Source: Dipteris shenzhenensis
Lineage: Eukaryota > Polypodiophyta > Polypodiopsida > Gleicheniales
Direction: 5' to 3' (one strand)
DNA: 64,000 nucleotides
Assembly (NCBI GenBank): GCA_047967505.1
Contig: CM106539.1
In this document: piece by piece, positions 11,561-23,718 of the stretch
How positions within the stretch are numbered: position 1 is the stretch's first letter
Layout: every line of letters starts with the position of its first letter
The notes under the pieces: generated by a model
What the model was told of the DNA's origin: nothing
The model's input: only the letters and a program-made list of their open reading frames with translations
The model's database searches: none
Made by a program: the position numbers and the translations under genes

Positions 11561-12106
11561 TTGACTTTGCAAAACAGAATTAACGAGGACCTCATAGAGG
11601 CCATGCTCTGCATGCAAAATTCACAAACTCGACCTGCTTTTTGGCAAAAACTAAAAAAGACCACTCATGACCAATGGACACAATCTGAAAATGTTTGTGC
11701 AAAAAATTTGTGGAAATTTAATTTTTACGACAAATGGACCAATTGGAAAATGTTTGTCGCAACAAATATGTGGAAATTGAATTATCGTTTCTTGTCAATC
11801 ATCTTCACTAAAGCCCTTCCATGGGGTAGGCCAAAAATGGAAGAGGAGAGAGAGGGAATGAATGCACGTCCAAAAAAGCACACCCAAATTCAAAAGAATG
11901 CTCTAAAGTCAACACAACAACCAATCATGAAATTGGGAAAAACAACACAGCTAAAAAATGCTAGAAATTATTTTTGGCACCTCAAAGTTGAATCTTCACT
12001 AAGGATACCTAATGGTAGGCCAAAAATAGTGAGCAGAATCATGCAAGAGACTATTTATATTTGGGGATGTTGCAACCATGGGCCTTTTGCAAGGATCGAG
12101 GTGTGA
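11561..12106 (+). other. Open stretch of 181 codons, probably not a gene
   Basis: An open frame rich in K, N, Q and W. Its first half contains an internal duplication of about 60 bp ('DQWTQSENVCAKNLWKFNF' and the following 'DKWTNWKMFVATNMWKLNY'), which explains part of its length. No recognised domain. An upstream 92-codon frame at 11067-11345 is likewise unrecognised. I regard both as chance or remnant frames. Confidence 0.2.
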
Positions 12107-12320
12107 TGGGAGGTCCAATTTTCACTAGTAATTACCACTTTTGCTTTCTTGCTTAAAAAGTTGATGGCAACCTAAAGCTTCATGGATGCCAATGTTCTAC
12201 AAAAGATGTGGATATTGGAGATATTGGACAGACAACATCATTAGATTCATGGTGATTGTGGAATTTGATGGTATGTACATGTGTGAATGGGGATTTTAAA
12301 TTGAAGAGTACAACATGATT

Positions 12321-12430
12321 AAGAAAGAGAGAAAACAATTATACTAAGCAAAGTAAACATTTATATCAAACAATTAAGAAAGAGGGAAAACAATTATACC
12401 AAACAAAGTAAACGTTTAAAATACATGGTA
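12321..12430. repeat. 55-bp tandem duplication
   Basis: 'AAGAAAGAGAGAAAACAATT' at 12321 recurs at 12376 as 'AAGAAAGAGGGAAAACAATT'. Both copies continue into an 'AAGCAAAGTAAAC'-like stretch. Confidence 0.85.
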
Positions 12431-12589
12431 TTTTAAATGTGTGCTTGCTCACACATCACATGGTTTGTACAAAGTGATTGTCCCAACATAATCAAGAGTG
12501 AGTATACCCAATGGGTATTTGCAATGGAATTAAATAGTAATTGGTATTTGTGTACTAATTTTTACCATTGTTATGAAGTCATGAGCCAA

Positions 12590-13370
12590 TATGCAAATTT
12601 TATCAGCCAATATTGGAGGATAAGCATTTGATAGAGATGCCTTCACAAGAAGTGACATATTTTCATTCCATGTAAGACCATTTGTTTTAAATGCAACATA
12701 GTGCATCTCCAAGGTTTAAGAAATCTCTTGCTACTTTGCTCATAATCTACTCACCCATCAATCCCAATGGAATTCTGAATGGAGTATTTGATAAATTAGC
12801 ATTCTCAAACTAAACCATCACTCACCATATCTTCACATTCCATTATCCAACATACCAAACACCTATAAATAGTATTTCAAATAAAGATAACTAAAAACAT
12901 TAAAATATCTTTATAAATTATGCAAACTCATCTTAAAGACACTACAAAATATTCATGACCATATAAGCAATATGCAGCTGGTGGATAGTTGATCTTGACC
13001 TTTAATGTTGGATTAAGTACTTACTCTCTAATTGGCTAGTTACATTTAATACATGATCATAATTCTTTGATTTACACTAGAACGAGGCGTAGTGCATTTC
13101 ATCTCATACATGCAAATAATTTTGAAAGTATCTAGTAGGTAGGCAATCATTAAGGTTTCCTTATACACATTGAATCCAAGAAAAAAGCGCTACTACCCAC
13201 CCAATATGCTGCAAGCAAAAAGGGCGACTAAAGCTACTTGACCATTTCATAGGTTAACACTGATTAAAAAACCAATAATACAATGGTGGAGGTAGATGAT
13301 TCAGCAAGTGACTCTGCTACCTCCCACCATGCATAGAGAAATTCGGCGATATAGCGGGAAATATTTGAGA
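12590..13370 (+). repeat. Dispersed repeat R1, copy 1
   Basis: Collinear with 49690-50790. Shared landmarks in the same order: 'CCAATATTGGAGGAT', 'TTCACAAGAA', 'TTCATTCCATGTAAGA', 'TTTGCTCA', and near the right end 'GATTCAGCAAGTGACTCTGC' against 'GATTCAATAAGTGGCTCTGC'. No conserved long frame. AT-rich. Likely an unclassified transposon or the non-coding part of one. Confidence 0.65.
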
Positions 13371-15870
13371 AACATACTTATCATCCTTGTTCCTTAAAGG
13401 TGGCAAGAATGGAATCAATCTATTTGTAACCTAGGTTCATTTCATCATTCACACACCTAGATCCAAGAAAAATAATATGCAATTATTATCTTGAAATCTC
13501 TCTTAAGATATTTGCTACAAAATATTTCATAACATGCAGTTGTATGATTACTACATACTAGTCCATGTCCATTTCTTTTTGGTGATTCTTTCTTAGCAGT
13601 TAGTTTTTTTCTTGGTCCCAAATCATTGAACATCCAAATAGGTTCCAAAGGAAAAAAATAATTAGTATATTTTTCAAACTAAAGTCACTATTGGTGTAAA
13701 TATTAGCATGAGTATACCAAAACTAACTTTTGGAGAAAATATGATGATAATATTAAAGATCTCAATATGGACTTCTATATAGATGCTTATATCAAGACTG
13801 CAATTTTAAAAAAGTTAAATCTAGTGGATTCTAAAATCATACTTCCCAAGATTTTGTATTCGATCATCTAAAGGATAAAAATTGTGAGCATATCCACACC
13901 AGATTTAGAATGAAAACACCGTCATACAGTCATGTTCAAATCAAGAAATGCATTGTAACACTACAAGCATATGTCAAATAAGATGCACTCTTCATGATAA
14001 ATCAGTCAAGAAGAGTTATTTATGTCAAGGGATGCATCTTTAGCAAAGTCCATCATGCCAAGTAAGCCTTACCTCTAGCTCTAGCTCACCTAAATATTTG
14101 GGATGATATTCTATAATATTTAAAACATGGCCCTCCAATGGTGATGATCTAGAAGATGTATGGTGTAGCATGATTCCTTCAAAATACAATGAATTGAGAT
14201 CTCCATCCTTTCCTACAACATTTGATGCATCAATTGAAAGAACTAGTATCCTGATATTAACATTTAATGCATCAATTAAAACAACTAGCATCTTGATATT
14301 AGATTTTTTATTTTCAAAACCATTTGCCTTAGAAAATAGATTGGGACCTCTCTCCACCATCTTGATAGAATGATCCAAACTGAAGATCACTTATCTTCAA
14401 CAAAAAGTCATCATTATTAAGCAAAATGCTTATACAATGAAACTAATGCATAAAAGTAAGGTCATGACTTCTATTCATATATGAATACCTAACCTAGCTA
14501 TGAGGATAGAAGGCATTATTGGCATCTTATATTATCTAATTGTGAGGAAATACTACAATTGAAGTGCCTGGCGTGTTCTTTGGCTTCTTCTTGTAGCTGA
14601 AAGAGGGCCTCATTGTAGTTATGGATATGGTTCTTATATAAATTCCAAGAATAATTAAATCAAGAAGTACAAAGCTTACATGTAGATCATATCCCCTTGC
14701 AAACTCTCACTATCGCTTCATTCATTACTCTAGTTGATTGCATTTATTTAGGATAATAGTACATCCTCTTTCAGCCAATAACGTGACATGCCTTTATTGA
14801 GAAAAGATAGCAAGGTCTTATGGATATGCTTGGGTCTTGTTAAAGAAACTTAGGAGTTTCCACAATTACTCAAGCTCCATTTTCAAAATTCCCTATAAAA
14901 TCTTCTATTATTCCTAGGCAATATTATTTTGCTTCATTATATACTTTAATTAGACCATGTTTTGTATTCTTTTAGTTGGACAAAAAGGGGGCTCATTGCT
15001 TTGTTGTTCTCGCATGTTGGGTCAGAAGACAGAGTTGTATCATAAGTTTGTGGATCAGAATCCAGACATTTCAATTGGGCAGAGAGATTTGAGCACTGTA
15101 AGCCCTGGTACATCAAGAAACTCAAAGATAGGAATGTTTGTTGTTGCAAAACACACATAGACTTTGACCTTGCTTGGCAAGCTATGAATGACTTGAGATC
15201 TGGTCATGTTGGAGCATTGCTCCATGGGGATCGATGCCCATGCCTCCCCAATGAATGTGTAGTCCGTAGACCACCTCGATCCTCATCATGTGTTACAAGG
15301 GATGGCAGGTTTTGTAGCCTAAGGTCTCTATGGGAGCTAGTGGTTTGTCTAAAGGGAGACCGTGAGTGGCACATGATTGAATGCATTCACGACACATGCA
15401 AGCATTATAGTTTGAAGTTGAAGAAGAAGACATTTAAGGGAAGACAACCAAGTTGCTCTAAAATGGATTAGATTTGAAAATGTCAATGTTGAAGGATCCG
15501 ATAAAAAAACATGGCTACTGTCATATAAGAGCACCCAGCCAAGGGAGCTTATAGGTCACATGGTTCAATACATCCCAAAATATGTGCTTCATAATTTCAT
15601 GGCCAACTAGCAGGATAAGTAGTTCAGGACATGACTTGCCAATTTTCCCGGTGACACTAGTGTATCTATCATAGATTTTGTAGAAAATTATTCTTTTCAA
15701 GAATAAGATGAGATACAAAGTGCTCACTGGTACAACAAGCAGATAACAATTCTTGTGCATATCACGTATAGTCATTTGATTGATTCTTCCATGCATGATG
15801 TGAATCTACTTATTGATGGTAGATATCAATGCTCCACTCTCATGTAACTATGCGGGAACTAGCTAACTCT
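13371..15870. other. Intergenic stretch, no gene recognised
   Basis: Short frames only. A direct repeat of about 55 bp at 14220-14330 ('TTTGATGCATCAATTGAAAG' then 'TTTAATGCATCAATTAAAAC') explains the opposing open frames at 14040-14390. The 95-codon plus frame at 15184-15471 is Cys/Arg-rich but matches no family I know. Confidence 0.45.
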
Positions 15871-16490
15871 ACTTGTAAGCCCCCCATATGAGGAGAAGGC
15901 ATTTTAGTATCTCGATTATCTGGTAGGTCCTAGTTTGGACACTAGATGGGGGCCATGTGTGGCCTAATGGCTGGATGGCTTTAGATAGAGTTGGCACACC
16001 GACAACTAGGCTACATGCAAGTGCAAGAAGGCATCCCATGACTGTGACCACACTGAGGGTAGATGGGGCATTTCTCGAGGCAGCCCACTCTCAGGTTGTG
16101 GGGCCTATTTGGAGCCTCAAATGATCCCAGATGGCAACGGAGATCATAGGTTAGTTGATATGTGCATCGGTTCTATCGTGTGGTCGGTGGCCTATTTCCG
16201 ACCCCCAGTCAACCATTTTGGGTGGACTGGGTCAGTCACCCAATTGGGTCTAACCGACTACGAGTGGTGGCGATATAAGAGAAAGCCCGTGAAGCCCATT
16301 TCATCACTGGCTACAGCAACCCTGATTCCTTAGCATCTAGCCTCCGTCCTCTACTATTTCCAGCATGCCATCGAAGCTTCTCTCATAGGAGCGCCTCACA
16401 GTTGGGAGGTAGCACCATCTATTGTAACAGTTTTACAGTAATCAAATTTTTGATTCTCCATACTATCTGTTTTCTCTCTTATGTACAAGA
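15871..16490 (+). repeat. Possible orphan LTR
   Basis: Starts TGTAAGCCCCCCATATG. It holds a TATA-like 'GATATAAGAGAAAGCCC' near 16270 and a GT/T-rich tail near 16430 ('ATTGTAACAGTTTTACAG'), and could end at a CA near 16487. It lies just upstream of the gypsy fragment G1 but is not similar to the G1 3' LTR at 28764, so it would belong to another element. No second copy is available as proof. Confidence 0.3.
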
Positions 16491-16784
16491 TCCTATTATC
16501 TGTTGAGCATAGACATTGTATTGTTTTCTTACAGTTGACTCACAGGAGTCCAGGTCAATGCAATGCACTTACCATTTCTACATTTCATATGATAGAAAAC
16601 ATGACACCCTATTTGTGTAGCATGCTTTTCTACTGCATTGGGAATGACCAAAAAAAGAAAATCCCCATGCAAAAAATATAAAACAACATTGGGTGTGGTC
16701 AGATGGTGTTGCCTCTCAATTTAAATCAGCAGGTGGATTCTACTTCATCTCATATCTCTTTGCAACAAGCTATTCATAGGTTTG

Positions 16785-18820
16785 ACCAGTCTCTCTTGTG
16801 GAGCACAAAATTGAGTTGAATCCAGAAAGCAAGCCAGTTGTGCAACCCTTAAGGCGATTGGGGATGATCCAAGTTGAGGCACTAAAGAAAGAGGTAACAC
16901 AACTACTTGAGGTAGGATCGTCCTTTGAATGCATGCACTAAGAGGGATCATTTTCCTTTGCCATTCCAAGACAAAATACTAGACCAAGTAGCAGGGCATG
17001 AGATCTATTTTGTATGTGATGGGTATTTTGGGTACTTTCAAATTTGTATTCAGGAGGAAGATAAAAAGAAAACATCATTTGTCACACCTTGCAGAGTTTT
17101 TGCTTACAGAGCAATGCCTTTTGGGTTGACCAATGCACGAGCTACATTTCAAAGGTTCATGAGTCAAGTGCTCGAGTGTTACTTGGGAAAGTTCATAAGG
17201 GTGTCTTTGGATGATTTTTGCATTTATTCTCGATGCATAGGCACAAACAAAAGTAGTCTTGTTGGGACATATTGTGTCTGAAGAAGGCCTGCAAATGGAT
17301 CATGACAAGGTTCAAGCAATCATGGCATTGCCAAGTCCTAAAAGTGTCACTGGTGTTCATAGAATTCTAGGAAAGACCCAATATTATCAATGCTTTTGTG
17401 ATGATTTCATAGAGATAGTGCATCCCATGAACTTGTTGATAATTAAAGGAGTTTCTTTCCAATGGAGTGTGGAGCAACAAGAGTCTTTTCAGCAACTTAA
17501 GGAGGGCATGAGTAAGGGCCCAATATTAAAGCCCCCTGATTGGTGGTCTCAAGATTTTTATGTAAATCCAAGTGCATCTTTGCATTCAATCGGTGCTGTA
17601 TTGCTACAAAAAGGAGAGGCGGGTAGAATGCAACCCATCTATTATGCCAACCAACATCTTATAGAGGTGAAAACAAGGTATGTAGAAATGGAGCAGCAAG
17701 CCCTCTCTTTGGTGTTTTCACTCAGAAAGTTTTGCTCCTATTTATTACCTGAGCCATTTTTCTTCCTTACCTCTCAGTCTATATTAGCATATCTAGTTTG
17801 CAAGCCTAATCCTGGGAGGAGATATGCAAAATGGTTGTCAAAGCTTTAAGACTTCTCTTTCTCTTTTGTCACTGAAAATACCACTAGGTCCACTATGGCA
17901 GATTTGCTCACAAGACGCCAAGATCTGAGAGAAGAAAAGAAATATAAGGACGACATTAATGATGAAAGGGAGACACCACCAACAGCTTTTGTCTTGTATT
18001 TTGATGGGTTTTTAGTCTTTCATGCCAACAAGGAGTCGGGGGGATAGTCTTGATGAATTCTGAAGGTCAAGAGGTGTGGGCAAGAGGACAAGAGCTTCCA
18101 ACTGTCACAACTAACAATCAGCTGAGTATAATGCTTTGATTCTTGGTTTGGAGGGTTGTCTTTAAACTCAAGTTAAATAAGTGGAAGTAAGAGGAGATTC
18201 TCAGCTTATTATAGAGCAAATGCAAGGGCATTACAAGACAAGAAGTCCTCATTTGAAGGAGCTTAATCTCAAAAGGCTATGGCACTATGTAGTCAATTTG
18301 ATTTTTGTAAATTTGTCCATATCAATAGAAAAGAAAATCAAAGGGCAGATGAGTTAGTTACTCAAGCCATTGTAGTACAAGACAGGGGGGTGGTTTCTTT
18401 GGTAGACATTGGATGTCCGTAACTACAAGATGTTCAGCAATATGTGGAAGAAAGCATGTTTCCTCGAGGGTTAACTCCACAACAGAAGTAGAGATTGGTA
18501 AGGAAGGCTTGTCCCTATACTATTGTTGATGACATTCTTTATAAATTGGGAAAAGATAAGGTGCTCCATCTCATGGAGACTAGGATAATCCTAGAAATGT
18601 ATCATGAATGCTCTGGTCATTTTGCTTCAGCAAGCACAACTTGGAGAATTCTTAATGTAGGTTACTTTTGGCCACGCCTCCATAAGGATGTATATGAATG
18701 GTGTCGAACTTGTAAAGTATGCCAAAAGTTTGGAAAGCAACAGTTGATTCCTAGGCCGTTGAAGCCTATTCCAGCATATGGACCATTTGAGAGGTGGGGA
18801 TTGGACTTTGTGGGACCACT
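16785..18820 (+). pseudogene. G1 RT, RNase H, second (archaeal-type) RNase H and integrase N-terminus
   Basis: RT begins as 'SLVEHKIELNPESKPV' with 'FVCDGYFGYFQI' and 'MPFGLTNARATFQRFM' (about 16930-17170); the catalytic YVDD-type site reads 'VSLDDF' (about 17200). The frame shifts near 17260 into 'GHIVSEEGLQMDHDKV' and the RNase H region ('FYVNPSASLHSIGAVLLQKG'). From about 17990 a second RNase H is legible in pieces: 'LYFDGFL', 'LPTVTTNNQ', 'VEVRGDSQLIIEQMQG'. At 18495-18820 the integrase zinc domain shows His and Cys ligands in 'MYHECSGHF' and 'WCRTCKVCQKFGK', then 'RWGLDFVGPL'. Many stops and frameshifts make it dead. Confidence 0.9.
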
Positions 18821-19071
18821 TGACAAAATATGAAGAGGGGAGAGGAGAAGAGTGGAGATGAGGAGAGAGGGCATAGCTAGAGAGCACACCACAAATGACT
18901 AACTGTACACTAGATTTAGTTGAAAAAATAGAATATATACAAACCCTTTTAGGGTTAGGGGATCTAACCCTTTCCTTTATAGCACTCTATAAGGTTAGTG
19001 CTATGCACATATGATCATGTGATGGTGCTATGCACACATGATCACATGATGTTGAGTGTGAGCTCTCAACA
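18821..19071 (-). repeat. C2 3' LTR (251 bp)
   Basis: On the minus strand it starts TGTTGAGAGC and ends TTTTGTCA, and it is preceded by the purine tract GAGGGAAGG (19072-19080). It matches the C3 5' LTR at 33104-33360 nearly throughout, including 'CTAACCTTATAGAGTGCTAT' and 'CTAAATCTAGTGTACAGT'. A TATAAAG box lies within. Confidence 0.92.
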
Positions 19072-19206
19072 CCTTCCCTCAAGATCAACATCATGAAGTA
19101 GGCCTTCCCTCAAGATGATGATTCTGGAGAATCGAAGAAGGACTGAGCATTACATTCCATCACACCCCTTTAATGGGAATGTCCTTCCTCTGCATCAAAC
19201 CAAGAG

Positions 19207-21411
19207 CTAGTCAGTGTTTCTCGAATAGCTCTTTACCGAGTGGTTTGGTAAAGATGTCTGCAACATTCTCTTTGCTATCACAATGCTATAGTGTGATGTC
19301 ACCAAGTAATACTCTTTCTCTAATGAAGTGCTCTCTAAAATCAATGTGCTTTGTCTTGGAGTGATATACTGGATTTTTGGCCAATGCTTGAGCCGATTGA
19401 TTATCACAGTATATTGTTGTTGGCTTTGACTCATCAAAGTAATCTATTTCTAATAATAGTCTTTTGAGCCATGTAGCCTCACATACACCTGTAGTAAGTG
19501 CTCTATATTCTGCTTCAGTCGAAGACAAAGAAATAGTTGGATGTTTGTTTGACAACCATGATATAGCACCTTGACCAAGGAAAAATGCATATCCTTGTGT
19601 CAATCTCCTGGTCTCATGATCTCCGGCATAGTCACTGTCACAGTATCCATGCAACCATGGATGACTTCCTCTATATTCTATCCCAAATTGTCTTGTTCCT
19701 CTGATGTATCTCAAGACTCTTTTGGCTGCATTCCAGTGAGACTGTTGCCATAAACTATGCTAGTGAGCTTACTACATAACAAATATCTTGCCGTGTGATT
19801 GTCAGATATATAAGAGATCCAATGAGTTGCCTGTAATATCTGTCATTGACTGTAGGCTTTTCTGAATCTTTAGTAATTTTCAAACTCTATTCCATGGGAG
19901 TGGCTGGAATCTTGCAATCTGCCATATGAAACTTCTTCAAGAGACTGTCAACATACTTGAGCTGACTCATGAATGTGCTATCTGAATCTCTCCAGAACTC
20001 AATTCCAAGACAATAGTGCATAAGTCTAAGATCTTTCATGTCGAACTCTACAGATAAGTCTTGTTTCAATTTTCTAATGAAGCTATCCTTGCTTCCGATC
20101 ATAATCAAATCATCTACGTACAAAAGTGCAATAGTAATGTCTTCCCCTTGAACTTTGTATTAGAGAGTATGATCGGCATTGGACTTCATGTATCCCAGAT
20201 CAGCAAAATACTTGTCAATTCTATTGTACCAACTTCTAGGTGCTTGCTTTAAGCCGTAGAGACTTTTCTTGAGATGGCAAACCTTTTTCTACTTTCCTGG
20301 TTCAACATAACCTGTGGGTTGTTGCATGTAGACTTCCTCATCTAGATAACCATTGAGAAATGCATTCTTGACGTTGAGCTGATACACATTCCATTTACTT
20401 AGTGTCGCTAGTGATATCAAGAAGTGTATGGAATCCATCTTTGCTACTGGAGCATAAGTCTTATCATAATCTTGACCATATTGTTGTGCAAATCCTTTTG
20501 CAACTAATCTGGCTTTGTATATCTGAATACTGCCATATGGATTGTACTTCACTTTGTATACCCATTTGTGGCTATGGCCTTCTTTGCTGGTGGAAGGTCG
20601 CATAATTCCCAAGTGTTATTTTTATACAAAGCATCCATTTCTTCATTCATAGCAGTTTGCCATTCTAGCTTGTCTACTGCATCTTCGAAGTACACTGGCT
20701 CTTCTGTAGCCATGATGGTAGTCATAAGAGCATAGTTGGTGGTTTCCACCTGAATTGCTTTGCCTTTCTGAGCATATGTCAATATGGCTGGTGGTCTTCT
20801 TTCCCTAGTAGACCATCTGAGCTGCTGTGGCGTTGCTTGGGGTGATGCTGGCAATTCTTGCTCTTCTTCATCAACCTGTTCTGTAGATGACTATGAAGTC
20901 AATGCTTGTATCCCGTGTGTAGGTGAGGTTTTCCATTTTGATTCCTCATCAAAGATTACATCTCTAGAGATAATGACTTTGCGGTTGATGGGATCATACA
21001 ATTTGTATGCTTTGCTTTCTTCACTGTAGCCAACCATGATGCATTTGCTTGACTTCGCATCCAATTTCCTATGATGATCATCATGTATGTGGGCATATGC
21101 TATGCAACCAAATATGCGGAGATGCCCAATGTGTGGCTTGTGTCCAGTGAATGCTTCATAAGGAGTCATACCTTGTATCGGTTCGGTAGGAAGCCGATTA
21201 AGCAAATAGTTAGCTGTAGCTATTGCTTTTGCCCAATACTGATTTGGAAGATGCTTTTCACTAAGCATTGCTCTAGCACTGTCTGCTGAAGTCCCATTTT
21301 TCCTTTCAGCTATTGCATTCTACTGAGGAGTATCTGCACATGTGGATTGTCTTCGAATGCCGTGATTTCTGCAAAATTTCATGAATGATGAAGACATGAA
21401 TTCACCTCCAA
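19207..21411 (-). pseudogene. C2 integrase C-terminus, RT and RNase H
   Basis: Minus strand. The integrase tail at 21411-20891 shows 'HLPNQYWAKAIATANYLLNR' and 'HLRIFGCIAYAHI'. RT at 20854-19887 shows 'MDALYKNNTWELCDLPPAKK', 'QLNVKNAFLNGYLDEEVYMQ' and 'MYVDDLIMIGS'. RNase H at 19737-19207 shows 'ALTTGVCEATWLKRLLLEID' and 'YHSKTKHIDFREHFIRE'. Frames break near 20890, 20560, 20290 and 19880. Confidence 0.9.
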
Positions 21412-22533
21412 TTCCTCTCTTGCAAGAAACATATTTCCATTTTCATTTGCAAAATTACTGTGACTAGAATGTCCACCACGATGATTTCCTCTTCCTCGGG
21501 AATTCCCTCAATTACTGTTGGATTGACTGCCTTGGTCATACTGCTTCTTGCAGCAATCTCTTTCATAGGGTCCAAACTTGTGATAGTAGTTGCACTGAAT
21601 GTTTGACACATTGGTGGATGCATTCCCTCGTCCTTGAAATCTTCCTCTATTGGAATGATTTCCTCTTTACTGATTCTGATGTTGTTGAGGATGATGGTGA
21701 TGTTGATGCGAATTCTGACTTTGATTTTGTTGCTGATGATGATGACCACTTTTCTGGTATGATCTACCTCTTTTTCTGCTTTTGCCTCTGCTTTAATCTA
21801 AACCTGTGAATGCCTGGTCATTAGAATGACCTTTACATGCTTGAATGGCCTGAGTCCTAAGTTCTTCACCAAGTAGAACTAACTGAAGTTCTTCCAGTGT
21901 TGAAATTTGCCATTGGATGGCAATACTCTAGACTAGATTCTCATATCCCTCTCCTAGTCCATTCAAAATGACTTGAACCATTTCTTCTGGGTCCATAGTT
22001 TCTCGTGCTGCTGCAAGTTGATTGTTGTAGTCTTTGATGCAGAGTACATAAGCATGACCGGTTTCACTGCTGTTGTGGAAACTCTGGTTGATTTGGTTTC
22101 TCAAGGTCAAAATCCTAGATGTGTTCTTGGACCTGTAGAGAGCTGCGAACATATCTTATGCTTCTTTTGATGTCTTGATTGTGTTGAGCTGTCCTAGCAT
22201 GACATCTTGCACATTCTGCTTGATCAAATGATAGGCATACTTTTCTTTCTTATCCCATTCTACTTGAGCTCGGGCAATGGCAAGATCTGCTACTGGTGCG
22301 AAAACTATCTGTGTAGATGTAGATCCCGATGTAGATCCCGTTGCTGGTGCTATGACAATAGATGGAGTAGAGCTACTGGTGGTTGGATCGGCCAATGGTC
22401 TAGGTGTAGACCCATCGACATACTCCCATTTGTCCTGAAGTACAAGAATGGTCTCCATTCAGTATTTCCATGTACCGTAATTGGAGTTGTCTAACTTAGT
22501 AGATGCCTCTTGATTGAGGTTGCTAGTCGACAT
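21412..22533 (-). pseudogene. C2 gag
   Basis: Start ATG at 22533 (minus), with the same start context as C3. It begins MSTSNLNQEASTKLDNSNYG. A TGA at 22461-22459 stands where C3 has CGA. It continues 'DKWEYVDGSTPRPL', 'QVEWDKKEKYAYHLIKQNVQ' and 'LRNQINQSFHNSSETGHAYV'. The zinc-knuckle end is largely out of frame at 21750-21400. Gag normally packages element RNA; this copy cannot. Confidence 0.85.
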
Positions 22534-22940
22534 GGTGCAAGAAATGTACTCAAAAGTGTCATGAAGATCTCTATATGAATCAACGACAAATACACTGTCT
22601 ATGCCAAGTGAAATCTCTGAACCATCGGTGAAGATAGAACTGCAGTATATAAAATCTGATCTGTATTACAATGCTTGTGGCAATGATGCCAGGAATAGCC
22701 AAGAGGCTTTACAAGGCTGAAATGATGTGCACAATGCCATGAGATAGCCGAATAGGCTTTACAATGGTGGCATGTGTGTATGAAATCAAATGCTATCTGC
22801 CCACTGAATCAATCTGCAATGCCTTTGAACTCTGAAGTCTGCTCACTGAACTGATGAACGTAAGGTTTCAGGTAATGTAATGATGTGAAACCGTATGTGA
22901 GCATATGGACTGTAGTACTAGTCAGGAATTTTGAGCATGG

Positions 22941-23718
22941 CACCAAGCAGGTCTCTGAACTTGCGCAGCTTCTCTGTGCCCAATGCTTTCGTGAATATGT
23001 CAGCTACCTGATCCTCTGTGCTGACATAAACTAGATCAATAAGGCCTAGTAAAACCTTCTCCCGCACATAGTGATAATGCACCTTAATGTGCTTTGTTCT
23101 GGCATGAAAGACTGGGTTCTTTGCCAAGTGTATGCTGCTCATGTTGCCACAATAAATGACAACTGGCCCATCTGTAGACTGATGCATATCATAGAGTAGC
23201 TTATGCAACCAAGCTACCTCACATGCAGCCATTGCTGCACCCCTGTACTCAGCCTCTGTGCTCGACAAGGCAACTGTAGGCTGTTTCTTGTTGCTCCAAG
23301 TGACTGCAGCACTCCCAAAAGAGAACACATATCCACTGGTAGATCGTCTATCAGAAATACTACCAGCCCAATCAGCATCAGTGTATCCATGCAATTGTAT
23401 CTGAATCCCAGCCTCATAAAAAAGTCCATACTGCAATGTGGACTTCACATACCTGAGTATGCGTCTAGCCGCATCCAAATGCGGTTTCCTTGGAGCCTGC
23501 ATAAACTGACTTACCAACCCAATGGCATAGCTCAAATCCGGCCTGGTAATAGTCATGTAAATCAAACTTCCTACTATGCGTCTGTACATAGTAGGGTCCT
23601 CCAGAAGCTCACCTGCATCTACGCTCAGCTTCACATTCTGCTCCAAAGGAACTGAAATAGGCTTACAGCCTGTCATCCCATATTTGGATAGCATGTCCAA
23701 TCCATACTGCCTCTGCAA
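22941..23718 (-). pseudogene. C4 RNase H domain
   Basis: Minus-strand frame from 23718: 'GLDMLSKYGMTGCKPISVPL', 'GSLIYMTITRPDLSYAIGL', 'HGYTDADWAGSISDRRSTSG', 'ALSSTEAEYRGAAMAACEVA' and 'FHARTKHIKVHYHYVREKVL'. It removes RNA from the RNA/DNA hybrid during reverse transcription. A frameshift near 23740 separates it from RT. The last eight residues of the open frame (after 'FRDLLG') come from the neighbouring C2 leader. Confidence 0.92.

Larger units (their letters stand above)
18821..22940 (-). mobile_element. C2: Ty1/copia element, minus strand, 5' LTR lost
   Basis: Runs on the minus strand from leader (22940) through gag, integrase, RT and RNase H to a 3' LTR at 19071-18821. It sits in the G1 integrase gene. 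It is the same family as C3: gag, leader and LTR match along their length. Its 5' LTR and first part of the leader are missing where it abuts C4. The inner part of integrase is deleted (junction near 21412). Confidence 0.9.

Noticed and set aside
14040-14390. Opposing 116- and 67-codon frames
   Set aside because: Both rest on a diverged direct repeat of about 55 bp and show no known domain.
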